From Phyllobacteriaceae bacterium (GTDB taxonomy: Bacteria > Pseudomonadota > Alphaproteobacteria > Rhizobiales > Rhizobiaceae): DNA of 64,000 bases. The stretch lies in contig JAMLIH010000003.1 in the NCBI GenBank assembly GCA_023954255.1, positions 16,104-80,103 of the forward strand, written 5' to 3'. Shown here piece after piece: positions 44,016 through 52,592 of this stretch. The position numbers and the translations under genes are program-made. Each line of letters opens with the position of its first letter. The first letter of the stretch is position 1. The notes under the pieces were generated by a model. The model searched no databases. It worked only from the letters and a program-made list of their open reading frames with translations, and was not told the DNA's origin.

Positions 44016-44503
44016 ACGATACCGCAACGACCGGCATGCCGGAATTCATGGTGCCCGGCTGGTCCGGCAGAATTGGCGAGCACACCTTTACGGCAGAGGA
44101 AATCATCGCCTTTGCCCGCGACTACGACCCCCAGCCCTTTCATGTCGACGCCGAAGCCGCAAAATCCAGCCTGTTCGGTGCCTTGTGCGCTTCCGGCTGG
44201 CATACCGCCTCGGTGTGGATGCGCAAGCAACGCGATTACACGCTCGGCTATCTGGCAGAACGCAGGAAAAACGGCCTGCCGGTGGCCGAATTCGGCCCTT
44301 CGCCGGGCTTTGAGAACCTGAAATGGCTGAAACCCGTCTATGCCGGGGACACGATCACCTATTTCAACCGGACCACCACCTGCCGCGAAAGCAGGAGCAG
44401 GCCCGGCTGGCATGTCCTCTCGGCGGCGAGCAGCGGCGAAAACCAGCACGGTGAGAAGGTGTTGACATTCGAAAGCGCTGTTCTGCTGAAATTCCCCGCC
44501 TGA
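44012..44503 (+). CDS. MaoC-like (hot-dog fold) dehydratase, second of a tandem pair
   Basis: A 163-residue paralogue of the preceding protein with FARDYDPQPFHVDAEAAKSS and GALCASGWHTASVWMR, so the D-x5-H hydratase pattern is also conserved here. It starts with GTG at 44012, overlapping the previous stop (GTGA), showing translational coupling. The pair probably forms a heterodimer in which each gives half of a double hot-dog. Substrate is unknown. Confidence 0.8.
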   Translation: MNDTATTGMPEFMVPGWSGRIGEHTFTAEEIIAFARDYDPQPFHVDAEAAKSSLFGALCASGWHTASVWMRKQRDYTLGYLAERRKNGLPVAEFGPSPGFENLKWLKPVYAGDTITYFNRTTTCRESRSRPGWHVLSAASSGENQHGEKVLTFESAVLLKFPA

Positions 44504-44620
44504 TCGGTTATGTTTCCCGATGAATCCGCCGTGTCGCGATTGTTTGTTTGCGCGTCGTAACGTGCATAGCCTGGCTGGCGCTTTCAAAGCATGACAGGCA
44601 CTCAGAAAAAGGTGGCTCGA

Positions 44621-44923
44621 ATGGCTCAACTGCAGATCGTCTACTGGCGTGACATTCCGGCCCAGGTCATCGTCAAGGCCGACCGGCGCAATGTCGCAAA
44701 ACGCGAACTGCCGCTGCGCTTTACCGAGGCGATCGACATGTGCGCCATGCGCTCGGGCGCTTCGGAAACCGATGACTACCTTGCCGAATGGCGGCGGGCA
44801 GACCCGGTTGAAGTAGGCGACGACATCGAGGCGGAAGCGGCAAAGGCTGCCGAAAGGCTCGAAGCGGAATACGACAAGGCGCGCCTGACTGCCCTCGTCA
44901 AAGCCGGCGGCAGAGAAGCGTAG
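44621..44923 (+). CDS. Small conserved protein, PF13769-like (so-called virulence factor family)
   Basis: A 100-residue protein beginning MAQLQIVYWRDIPAQVIVKA, with a basic/acidic body and the stretch RFTEAIDMCAMRSGASETDD. The Pfam name virulence factor is historical; in alphaproteobacteria it commonly sits next to MetF and RamA-type genes, as I remember it. A Shine-Dalgarno aaggtgg precedes the ATG at 44621. It is likely a small accessory of the corrinoid/C1 pathway. Confidence 0.7.
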   Translation: MAQLQIVYWRDIPAQVIVKADRRNVAKRELPLRFTEAIDMCAMRSGASETDDYLAEWRRADPVEVGDDIEAEAAKAAERLEAEYDKARLTALVKAGGREA

Positions 44924-44980
44924 AGCCGGCAGGCACTGCCCGCCGGGAAATTGAAACATCCACCTGTCTCGGGAATTGCC

Positions 44981-45577
44981 ATGAGCAGCACGCCCACGGA
45001 AGAAAACGCTCAGAAGGTCACGCAGGCAACCATTGTGCGGGCCAAGGCATCGAAGACCGCCTTCAAGCCGGCCGACGTCAGCCCGAGCAGGCGCCAGCGT
45101 TCCTATTCGATCCGGCTCTGGTCGGTGCGCAATGCCCGCTTTCTCGAATGGTTCTACAAGCGTTTCGCCAACATGTTCCTGATGCTGCACCCGTTCTGGA
45201 ACTGGGTCGGCTACAGCCGCGTCGAGCGCCCGGTGACCTTTGTCGAGCGCAATGTGAAGGGCCTGCTCTTCGACTGCCGTATGTGCGGCCAGTGCGTTCT
45301 TTCCTCGACCGGAATGTCCTGTCCGATGAACTGCCCCAAACAGTTGCGCAACGGCCCCTGCGGCGGCGTGCGTGCCAACGGCAATTGCGAGGTCGAGCCG
45401 AACATGCCCTGCGTCTGGGTACAGGCCTGGGCAGGCTCTCAGCGCATGCATGACAACGATGCGATAATGAATGTCCAGAAACCGGTCGATCAGAGCCTGC
45501 GCGAAACCTCATCCTGGCTGCGCGTCACGGCACAGGCGGCCGCAGATCGCGGAGTGAGCATGGAGAAATCGGCATGA
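44981..45577 (+). CDS. metV: MetV-like protein (methylene-THF reductase C-terminal, Cys-rich domain)
   Basis: A 198-residue protein with the zinc/iron-sulfur type cysteine array LFDCRMCGQCVLSSTGMSCP continuing as MNCPKQLRNGPCGGVR (around residues 98-130). This is the domain known as MetV, which pairs with MetF in acetogens and other bacteria as an electron-transfer subunit. The stop overlaps the metF start by four bases (ATGA). It would let methylene-THF reductase use donors other than NADH, or run the reaction in reverse. Confidence 0.82.
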   Translation: MSSTPTEENAQKVTQATIVRAKASKTAFKPADVSPSRRQRSYSIRLWSVRNARFLEWFYKRFANMFLMLHPFWNWVGYSRVERPVTFVERNVKGLLFDCRMCGQCVLSSTGMSCPMNCPKQLRNGPCGGVRANGNCEVEPNMPCVWVQAWAGSQRMHDNDAIMNVQKPVDQSLRETSSWLRVTAQAAADRGVSMEKSA

Positions 45578-46650
45578 ACATCGATCGTTTTCTCAATGAG
45601 GTCGAGCGCCCGCTTGCCCCGCTGCCCGGTCATTCTTCGCGCGGCCGGCTGGAGCGCGTGCTGCGCCGCGGCGAATTCGCCGTCACCACGGAACTGAACC
45701 CGCCGGATTCTGCCAATCCCGACGATGTCTACGACCGCGCCGCGATTTTCGAGGGTTGGGTCGATGGCATCAACGCGGTCGATGCATCTGGCGCCAACTG
45801 CCACATGTCATCGGTTGGCATTTGCGCTCTGTTGACCCGCATGGGCTACGCGCCAATCCTGCAGATTGCCTGCCGCGACAAGAACCGCATCGCCATTCAG
45901 GGCGACATTCTGGGTGCTGCGGCCATGGGCGTGGCCAACATCTTGTGCCTCACCGGCGATGGCGTGCAGGCAGGCGACCAGCCCGGCGCCAAGCCGGTTT
46001 TCGACCTTGATTGCATGAGCCTGCTCAACACCGCGCGCACCATGCGCGACGACGGCAAGTTCCTGTCGGGGCGCAAATTGACCACCTCGCCGGAAGTCTT
46101 TCTGGGTGCTGCAATCAACCCCTTCGCCCCACCTTACGATTTCCGCCCGCTGAGGCTGAAAAAGAAGATCGAGGCAGGTGCCCAGTTCGTCCAGAGCCAG
46201 TATTGCTTCGACGTTCCGATGTTTGCCGAATACATGAAACGCGTCCGTGACATGGGTCTCAACGAGCAATGCTTCATCCTTTGCGGCGTCGGCCCGCTGG
46301 CCTCTGCCAAGACCGCCCGCTGGATTCGCTCCAACGTGCCCGGCATTCACATTCCCGACGCCATCATCGAACGGCTGGAAGGCGCAGAAGACCAGAAAAA
46401 GGAAGGCAAGCAGATCTGCATCGACATCATAAATGAGGTCAAGGAGATCGAGGGCGTCAGCGGCATTCACGTCATGGCCTACCGCCAGGAGGAATATGTC
46501 GCCGAAATCGTCGCCGAATCAGGCGTGCTCAAGGGCCGCAAACCCTGGCACCGAGAACTGGCACCCGATGCCGAACGCCTCATCGACCGCCATGAATCAG
46601 TCGATGAACCGCTGTCCCCGCAACAAATCGTCGATGAAGTGGTCAATTGA
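45574..46650 (+). CDS. metF: Methylenetetrahydrofolate reductase MetF
   Basis: A 358-residue FAD TIM-barrel enzyme that interconverts 5,10-methylene-THF and 5-methyl-THF. FAD and folate contacts are suggested by NILCLTGDGVQAGDQPGA and QFVQSQYCFDVPMFAEYMKR. It is coupled to MetV and stands 36 bp before the operator of the pterin methyltransferase gene. It feeds methyl-THF to the proposed split methionine synthase, or takes methyl-THF generated from amines into C1 oxidation. Confidence 0.9.
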   Translation: MNIDRFLNEVERPLAPLPGHSSRGRLERVLRRGEFAVTTELNPPDSANPDDVYDRAAIFEGWVDGINAVDASGANCHMSSVGICALLTRMGYAPILQIACRDKNRIAIQGDILGAAAMGVANILCLTGDGVQAGDQPGAKPVFDLDCMSLLNTARTMRDDGKFLSGRKLTTSPEVFLGAAINPFAPPYDFRPLRLKKKIEAGAQFVQSQYCFDVPMFAEYMKRVRDMGLNEQCFILCGVGPLASAKTARWIRSNVPGIHIPDAIIERLEGAEDQKKEGKQICIDIINEVKEIEGVSGIHVMAYRQEEYVAEIVAESGVLKGRKPWHRELAPDAERLIDRHESVDEPLSPQQIVDEVVN

Positions 46651-46685
46651 CCGGCTTCAACGGCCTTGAATTCACTCGATCAGAG

Positions 46686-46705
46686 ATATAAAGAAATCTT
46701 TATAT
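46686..46705. promoter_or_regulatory. 20-bp palindrome, candidate methionine/SAH-type operator (copy 2)
   Basis: ATATAAAGAAATCTTTATAT, identical base for base to the site at 36226-36245. It lies between metF and the pterin methyltransferase gene, 15 bp from the ATG, with the ribosome site taggag in between, so it probably marks a separate regulated promoter within the cluster. Confidence 0.65.
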
Positions 46706-46720
46706 CGTAGGAGCAACCCA

Positions 46721-47806
46721 ATGACCCATACCCTCGTCGCCTCCGAGAGCAAGGAAGTCGTCATCGGCTTCGATCAGCCCTTTTGCGTGATCGGCGAACG
46801 TATCAACCCGACCGGGCGCAAGGTCCTCAACGAGGAACTGGAGCGTGGCGATTTTTCCCGTGTCGAGGCAGATGCCTTCGCACAGGTCGAAGCAGGCGCG
46901 ACCGTGCTCGACATCAACTCCGGCGCGGTGTTCTCCGGCAAGATGGCGGAAGATCCGCGCTATGCCGACAACAACTTCGTCGAGCCCACGCTGATGGCGC
47001 AGCTGGTCGAGGTGGTCCAGAACGTCACCAACACCCCGCTATGCATCGACTCTTCCGTTCCCGGCGCGCTTGAAGCCGGCCTGAAGGCCGCCAAGGGCCG
47101 CCCGCTGCTCAACTCGGTAACCGGCGAGGAAGAACGGCTCGAAAAGGTGCTGCCGCTGGTCAAGAAATACGATGTGCCGGTCGTCGCCATTTCGAACGAC
47201 GACACCGGCATTTCCGAAGATCCGGACGTCCGCTTTGCCGTCGCCAAAAAGATCGTCGAGCGTGCCGCCGATTTCGGCATCAAGGCTCATGACATCGTGG
47301 TCGATCCGCTGGTAATGCCGGTCGGCGCCATGGCAACCGCCGGCCAGCAGGTCTTCACCCTAGTACGCCGCCTGCGCGAGGAGCTGGGCGTCAACACCAC
47401 CTGCGGCGCGTCGAACATTTCCTTCGGCCTGCCCAACCGCCACGGCATCAACAACGCCTTCCTGCCCATGGCCTATGCCGCCGGCATGACCAGCGCCATC
47501 ATGAACCCCGTCGCCCTGCCCGTGGGACCGAAGAAAATTGCCGAGAAAAAAGCCGAGGTCGAAGCCGCCGGCATCATGCTGCCGCCGGACATGGACGATG
47601 AGACCTTCGTCAAGCTCTTCGGCCTCGGCTCGACCAGGTCGCGCCCCGGCAAGGAGATGGAGGCGATCCGCGCCGCCAACTTCCTGCTCAATCAGGATTC
47701 GGGCGGCGCTGCCTGGATTTCATTCAATCGCGACCCCGATGCCGCCGCAGGTGGACGGGGCGGACGCCGGGCCGGCGGCCGGGCCTCACGAAGGGGAGCG
47801 GCATAG
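46721..47806 (+). CDS. Methyltetrahydrofolate (pterin-binding) methyltransferase, MetH/AcsE-type module
   Basis: A 361-residue pterin-binding TIM barrel. Diagnostic motifs are CVIGERINPTGRK near the start, ATVLDINSGA, LCIDSSVPGALEAGLKAAKG and TCGASNISFGLPNRHGINNA, which form the methyl-THF site of MetH and AcsE/MtrH-type enzymes. It moves the methyl between THF and a corrinoid protein, most likely the one at 41421. An operator identical to that of the homocysteine methyltransferase gene precedes it. The C-terminal 20 residues are Arg/Gly-rich. The next gene, the activator, starts 24 bp later. Confidence 0.88.
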   Translation: MTHTLVASESKEVVIGFDQPFCVIGERINPTGRKVLNEELERGDFSRVEADAFAQVEAGATVLDINSGAVFSGKMAEDPRYADNNFVEPTLMAQLVEVVQNVTNTPLCIDSSVPGALEAGLKAAKGRPLLNSVTGEEERLEKVLPLVKKYDVPVVAISNDDTGISEDPDVRFAVAKKIVERAADFGIKAHDIVVDPLVMPVGAMATAGQQVFTLVRRLREELGVNTTCGASNISFGLPNRHGINNAFLPMAYAAGMTSAIMNPVALPVGPKKIAEKKAEVEAAGIMLPPDMDDETFVKLFGLGSTRSRPGKEMEAIRAANFLLNQDSGGAAWISFNRDPDAAAGGRGGRRAGGRASRRGAA

Positions 47807-47830
47807 GGCAACGCCCTGCCTTTCGGCAGA

Positions 47831-49873
47831 ATGGACAAACGCAACGACAGCTCCGATCCCCTCGTTCTCTTTATGCCCTCGGGCAAGCGCGGGCGCTTTC
47901 CAAAAGGCACCGCAATTCTCGATGCGGCTAGGGAACTGGGCGTGTACGTGGAATCGGTGTGCGGCGGGCGCGGCATCTGCGGCCGCTGCCAGTGCGAAAT
48001 CCAGACCGGACAATTCGCCAAGCATGGCATCACCTCGGCCGCCGAAAACATCTCCCCTCCCGGCCCCAAGGAAATCCGCTACGCTGAAAAACGCGAACTG
48101 AAGGAAGGCCGCCGCCTTTCCTGCTCGGCCTATGTCGAGGGCGATCTCGTCGTCGACATCCCGCAGGACCTTCAGATCAACGCACAAATCGTGCGCAAGG
48201 CAGACGACGGGCGCCACATCGACCGCAATCCGGCAATCCAGCTTTGCTACGTCGAGGTCGAGGAACCCGACATGCACAAGCCGCTGGGCGACCTGGACCG
48301 TCTCAAGGCAGCCTTGGAAAAGGACTGGGGCTGGAACGACCTGATGGTCGATTCGCATCTTCTGCCCAACATCCAGAAAATCCTCCGCGACGGGGAATGG
48401 AAGGTTACCGCCGCCATTCACCGCGACATGAATTCCTCCCGCCCCTCCCTGATCGCGCTTTATCCCGGCCTTCACAACGAAGCCTACGGCATCGCCTGCG
48501 ACATCGGCTCGACGACCATCGCGCTGCATCTGGTGTCGCTGCTTTCAGGCTCCACCATCGCTTCGACCGGCACGCCCAACCCGCAGATCCGTTTCGGCGA
48601 AGACCTGATGAGCCGGGTTTCCTATGTGATGATGAACCCGGATGGCCGCGAAGGCATGACCACCGCGGTGCGCAACGCAATCAACGGCATGATCGAAAAC
48701 GCCTGCACAGAGGCGGGGATAAACCCCACCGACATTCTCGATCTGGTCTTCGTCGGCAACCCGATCATGCACCACCTGTTTCTCGGCATCGACCCGACGG
48801 AACTGGGCGGCGCGCCGTTCGCGCTTGCGGTTTCCGGCGCGGTGCATTCCTGGGCAAGCGACCTGGACGTGCATGTCAACAAGGGCGCGCGCGTCTACAT
48901 GCTGCCCTGCATTGCCGGCCATGTCGGTGCCGATGCCGCCGCCGTCACCCTTTGCGAGGGTCCCCACCGGCAGAAAAAGCAGATGCTGGTGGTCGATGTC
49001 GGCACCAATGCCGAGATCGTGCTGGGCAACAAGGATCACATCGTCGCCGCTTCCTCGCCCACCGGCCCCGCCTTCGAGGGAGCCGAAATCTCCTGCGGCC
49101 AGCGGGCCGCGCCGGGCGCCATCGAGCGCGTGCGCATCGATCCCGAAACCCTTGAGCCGCGCGTGCGCGTCATCGGCTGCGACAAGTGGTCGGATGAGGA
49201 AGGGTTTGCCGAAGGCACTGCCAAGACGGGGGTAACCGGCGTTTGCGGCTCGGCCATCATCGAGGTGATCGCCGAAATGTACCTGACCGGCATCATCTCC
49301 GAAGACGGTGTCGTCGACGGCGCCCTTGCAGCAAAATCCGACCGCATTGTCGCCGATGGCCGCACCTTTTCCTACACGCTGTGGCGCGGCGAGCCGGAAC
49401 TGACCATCAAGCAAACCGATGTGCGCGCCATCCAGCTTGCCAAGGCAGCACTCTATGCCGGTATCCGCCTGCTGATGGACAAGAAGGGCATCGACCACGT
49501 CGACTCGATCAGCTTTGCCGGCGCCTTCGGCACCTTCATCGATCCGAAATACGCCATGGTGCTGGGCCTCATCCCCGATTGCGACCTCGACAACGTCAAG
49601 GCAGTTGGCAATGCAGCCGGTTATGGTGCCAAGATGGCGCTGTTGAACCGCACCTACCGCCGGGAGATCGAGGAAACCGTGCGCCGCATCGAAAAGATCG
49701 AAACCGCGCTTGAGCCCGATTTCCAGCAGCATTTCGTCAACGCCATGGCGATGCCCAACAAGGTCGACCCGTTCCCCAAACTGGCGAAGGCAGTCAAACT
49801 GCCGGAGCGCAAGGCACTCGACCCGTCAGGCGCAGACGCCGGCGGTCGCAGAAGACGGCGTAACCGCGGCTGA
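47831..49873 (+). CDS. RamA-like corrinoid-activation protein: 2Fe-2S ferredoxin plus ASKHA ATPase domain
   Basis: A 680-residue protein. Residues 10-110 are a 2Fe-2S ferredoxin domain (CGGRGICGRC with Cys44, Cys50, Cys53 and a further cysteine in RLSCSAYV). From about residue 218 comes the ASKHA-fold DUF4445 domain (GIACDIGSTTIALHL, VVDVGTNAEIVLGN, ATP site GAFGTFIDPK). These reactivate the inactive Co(II) form of corrinoid proteins to Co(I) with ATP. It substitutes for the AdoMet-dependent reactivation domain of full MetH. The C-terminus GGRRRRRNRG is Arg-rich. Electron donor is unknown. Confidence 0.9.
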   Translation: MDKRNDSSDPLVLFMPSGKRGRFPKGTAILDAARELGVYVESVCGGRGICGRCQCEIQTGQFAKHGITSAAENISPPGPKEIRYAEKRELKEGRRLSCSAYVEGDLVVDIPQDLQINAQIVRKADDGRHIDRNPAIQLCYVEVEEPDMHKPLGDLDRLKAALEKDWGWNDLMVDSHLLPNIQKILRDGEWKVTAAIHRDMNSSRPSLIALYPGLHNEAYGIACDIGSTTIALHLVSLLSGSTIASTGTPNPQIRFGEDLMSRVSYVMMNPDGREGMTTAVRNAINGMIENACTEAGINPTDILDLVFVGNPIMHHLFLGIDPTELGGAPFALAVSGAVHSWASDLDVHVNKGARVYMLPCIAGHVGADAAAVTLCEGPHRQKKQMLVVDVGTNAEIVLGNKDHIVAASSPTGPAFEGAEISCGQRAAPGAIERVRIDPETLEPRVRVIGCDKWSDEEGFAEGTAKTGVTGVCGSAIIEVIAEMYLTGIISEDGVVDGALAAKSDRIVADGRTFSYTLWRGEPELTIKQTDVRAIQLAKAALYAGIRLLMDKKGIDHVDSISFAGAFGTFIDPKYAMVLGLIPDCDLDNVKAVGNAAGYGAKMALLNRTYRREIEETVRRIEKIETALEPDFQQHFVNAMAMPNKVDPFPKLAKAVKLPERKALDPSGADAGGRRRRRNRG

Positions 49874-49891
49874 ACGGTCGCCAGATGGCTT

Positions 49892-51025
49892 TCAAAGCCC
49901 CCGGCTGAACTCCTCGGCCAGTTTCCGCACCACTTCCCTCAGCGCTTCCTTGGCATCGGCACCGTTCTTCATCGCCTCGGCATAGACGGCGCGCTGCCGC
50001 GTGGCGCTGTTGCCGTGCTTCAGGATATCGCGGGCACCTTCCACTTCCCTCAGGCAGGAAAGCGCTTCGGCATGCGGCCGGCACAGTTCGATCATTTCCT
50101 CCAGCAGCTGCGCATAGTCGACCACCTGGCCGCGGCCGAAATCGATCAGTCCCTCCGAGGGGCCGTAGCGCTGCGCCCGCCAGCGGTTTTCGCCGATCAG
50201 GAAATCACTGTACTGGCGCCAGCGCTGATTGTGGTTCTTCAATTCGCACAGCATCGCCGTCAGTGACTGGATCAATGCGGCAATCGACAGTGTATGCTCC
50301 AGAATGGGCGACACATCGCAGATGCGTGCCTCGACGGTGGGAAAGCGCGCCGAAGGCCGCAGGTCCCACCAGATCTTGGTCGAATCCTCGATCAGCCCGC
50401 TGTCGATGATCACCTGCACGGAGCGCTGAAACTCCGAATAGCTGTTGAAGACCGGCGGCAGGCCGGTGCGCGGCAGGTTGTCGAACACTGTCAGCCGGTA
50501 GGAGGAAAGATCGGTGTCCATGCCCTGCCAGAAGGGCGAGGAACAGGACAACGCCAGAATATGCGGCAGGAAATAGGAAAGCTGGTTGGTGATGTCGATG
50601 CGCAGGTCGTCGTCGCTCAAGCCGACATGGACATGCATGCCGCAGATCAGCAGCCGCCGCACCACCCCGCCAAGATCGCGCTGCAGCGCATTGTAGCGGT
50701 CCTTGTCGGTATGGTGCTGATACTGCCAGTCGGCAAAGGGATGGGTCGACACGGCAAGCGGCGCCAGCCCGTACTGGTTGGCAACGCGCTTGATCGTCTT
50801 TCGCAGATGGCCGAGGTCTTCCCGCGCCTCGCCAATCGTTTCGCACACGCCCGTGCCGACCTCGATCTGGCATTGCAGGAATTCCGGACTGACCTTCTTT
50901 TCCAGCTCCTTCACGCAATCGCGCATCAGCGCATCGGGCGCCGCGGCCAGATCCAGGGTTTCCTGGTCGACCAGCAGATATTCCTCTTCAATGCCAAGCG
51001 TCAGGGCCGGATCGGGCTTATGCAT
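49892..51025 (-). CDS. ybdK: Carboxylate-amine ligase, YbdK / glutamate-cysteine ligase GCS2 type
   Basis: A 377-residue ATP-dependent ligase of the GCS2 family. It begins [20 protein letters not shown], has [10 protein letters not shown] and [11 protein letters not shown], and the C-terminal [20 protein letters not shown]. YbdK shows weak gamma-glutamyl-cysteine ligase activity, but its biological role is unclear. It converges on the RamA gene with 18 bp between their stops. No neighbour suggests a specific substrate. Confidence 0.85.
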   Translation of the reverse strand: MHKPDPALTLGIEEEYLLVDQETLDLAAAPDALMRDCVKELEKKVSPEFLQCQIEVGTGVCETIGEAREDLGHLRKTIKRVANQYGLAPLAVSTHPFADWQYQHHTDKDRYNALQRDLGGVVRRLLICGMHVHVGLSDDDLRIDITNQLSYFLPHILALSCSSPFWQGMDTDLSSYRLTVFDNLPRTGLPPVFNSYSEFQRSVQVIIDSGLIEDSTKIWWDLRPSARFPTVEARICDVSPILEHTLSIAALIQSLTAMLCELKNHNQRWRQYSDFLIGENRWRAQRYGPSEGLIDFGRGQVVDYAQLLEEMIELCRPHAEALSCLREVEGARDILKHGNSATRQRAVYAEAMKNGADAKEALREVVRKLAEEFSRGL

Positions 51026-51109
51026 GAAATGAGCATGCCAACTGGCATGCCGCAGCGCAAGCCTTTCATTCCCATGGAATTTTCCCGCCGCCCGCCCGCC
51101 GGCACCGTC

Positions 51110-52003
51110 TCAGGCGGTAAAACTGGCCCGCAGGTGATCGGCTGCCGCCCTGGCGGGACCCGAAAGCTGCTCAGCCAGGATCAGGCCAAGCGCATAGTCC
51201 GGCAGTTTGGGCAGCCCTCCCTTGCCATCCAGCCGCTCCATCCGATCATCGACGGAGGAATCAGGCACCGGCGCAATCGCCAGATCGGCGAGGATCGCCG
51301 CCTTCTGGCCGGAGATATTCGAACTCTGGAAGGCGATGCGATGATCGATACCGGCCTCGTTCAATCCCCTGATGGCGGCTGCGCGCCACAGGCACCCCTC
51401 CTCCCAGACCGAAATCGGCAATGGCCGCTTTTCATGGGCGATGCCACCCTTCAGCCCGACCCAGACCAGCTTCTCCCGCTTGAGGATTTCCGCATTGTTG
51501 TCGCCGGCAAATCCCGCCTCGCTTGTAATGATCGACATGTCGAGCACCCGCCGGCTGACCATCTCGATCAACCGGTGCGTGCTTTCCACCACGACATTGA
51601 CTGTCACGCAGGGATGGGACTGGGAAAACCGCCGCAGCATGTCCGGCAGCATCCGCTCGGCAACATCGTCCGGCGCCCCCATGCTGACCACGCCGGCAAT
51701 TTCCGGTGTGATGAAACGGGCAACGATTTCACGGTTGAGCGCCAGCACCCGGCGGGCATGGACAAGCAGCGCCTCACCATCCGGCGTCAGCGATACCGAA
51801 CGGGAATCGCGGATGAACAGCGGCTTGCCAAGCAGTTCCTCCATCTTCTTGACCTGCATGGAGACCGCCGAGGGCGTCCGGAAGACCGCTTCGGCAGCAG
51901 CCGAAAAATTGCCGGTCTCGGCAATCGCCACCAGGGTCTTTAGGAGATCCAGCTCGAGCAGGGGAAGTTGCGGAACAGTGGGTGCGTTCATGATGGCCAC
52001 CAT
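51110..52003 (-). CDS. LysR-family regulator, LsrB/VtlR-like
   Basis: A 297-residue LysR regulator. The N-terminal helix-turn-helix is LLKTLVAIAETGNFSAAAEA and the following AVFRTPSAVSMQVKKMEELL; the C-terminal part is a type 2 periplasmic-like effector domain (GVVSMGAPDDVAERMLPDML). The HTH and first loop strongly resemble LsrB of Sinorhizobium/Agrobacterium and VtlR of Brucella, and the divergent DUF1127 gene fits that, since VtlR activates small DUF1127 genes. Start at 52003 or 51991; a longer frame to 52054 lacks support. It probably regulates the DUF1127 gene. Confidence 0.82.
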   Translation of the reverse strand: MVAIMNAPTVPQLPLLELDLLKTLVAIAETGNFSAAAEAVFRTPSAVSMQVKKMEELLGKPLFIRDSRSVSLTPDGEALLVHARRVLALNREIVARFITPEIAGVVSMGAPDDVAERMLPDMLRRFSQSHPCVTVNVVVESTHRLIEMVSRRVLDMSIITSEAGFAGDNNAEILKREKLVWVGLKGGIAHEKRPLPISVWEEGCLWRAAAIRGLNEAGIDHRIAFQSSNISGQKAAILADLAIAPVPDSSVDDRMERLDGKGGLPKLPDYALGLILAEQLSGPARAAADHLRASFTA

Positions 52004-52180
52004 GGGTTCAGATGATTGTCCCGGAAACCTATATGTCAATTTTTCTGAATGCAATAATAAAATCTATTCGTTTGATTGAAAGATAATTTGGCGCCAGTGT
52101 GCAGGTCGAGACATTCGCGAAGTCTCCTTTCAACAACTAGCCATGCCGCTGAGGCCGCATGGCAAAAAAGGAGAATGAAA

Positions 52181-52534
52181 ATGACCTGCAATGCCAAAAC
52201 GGGCGGTGCTTCCGCCGCGATCAATCCTGCCACCTGGCATCCGGTGGCTCGTCACTACGATCCTGCCTCCGGTGCAGGCCGTGCCCTGGAGTGGCTCGCG
52301 CAAACCATCATCGGAGCGTTTTCCCGGCTTTCTATGGCAATCCGCATCCGGCGCCAGCGCAAGCTTGACCGCTCAGCCGTTCAGTACATGCTCGGACTTG
52401 AGGATCACATGCTGCGCGATATCGGCCTCACCCGCGGCGATGTCGAATGGGCAAACCGGCTTCCCCTCTCGGTCAATGCCGCCGTCGAACTTGAATTGAG
52501 GTCGTTGATCAACCGCAAGGAATGGAAGCGCTGA
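52181..52534 (+). CDS. DUF1127 protein
   Basis: A 117-residue protein whose C-terminal 45 residues are the DUF1127 domain (LEDHMLRDIGLTRGDVEWAN), preceded by a basic helix (RIRRQRKLDR). The N-terminal half is longer than in typical 45-70-residue members. The start at 52181 has aaggag seven bases before it. It diverges from the LysR gene. DUF1127 proteins of rhizobia and Brucella affect stress response, phosphate/carbon balance or RNA turnover; mechanism unknown. Confidence 0.8.
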   Translation: MTCNAKTGGASAAINPATWHPVARHYDPASGAGRALEWLAQTIIGAFSRLSMAIRIRRQRKLDRSAVQYMLGLEDHMLRDIGLTRGDVEWANRLPLSVNAAVELELRSLINRKEWKR

Positions 52535-52592
52535 GATGCTCCCCACACTGCAAAACGGCCTCTCCCGTTGACCGCTGGAGGGGCCGTTCCCT

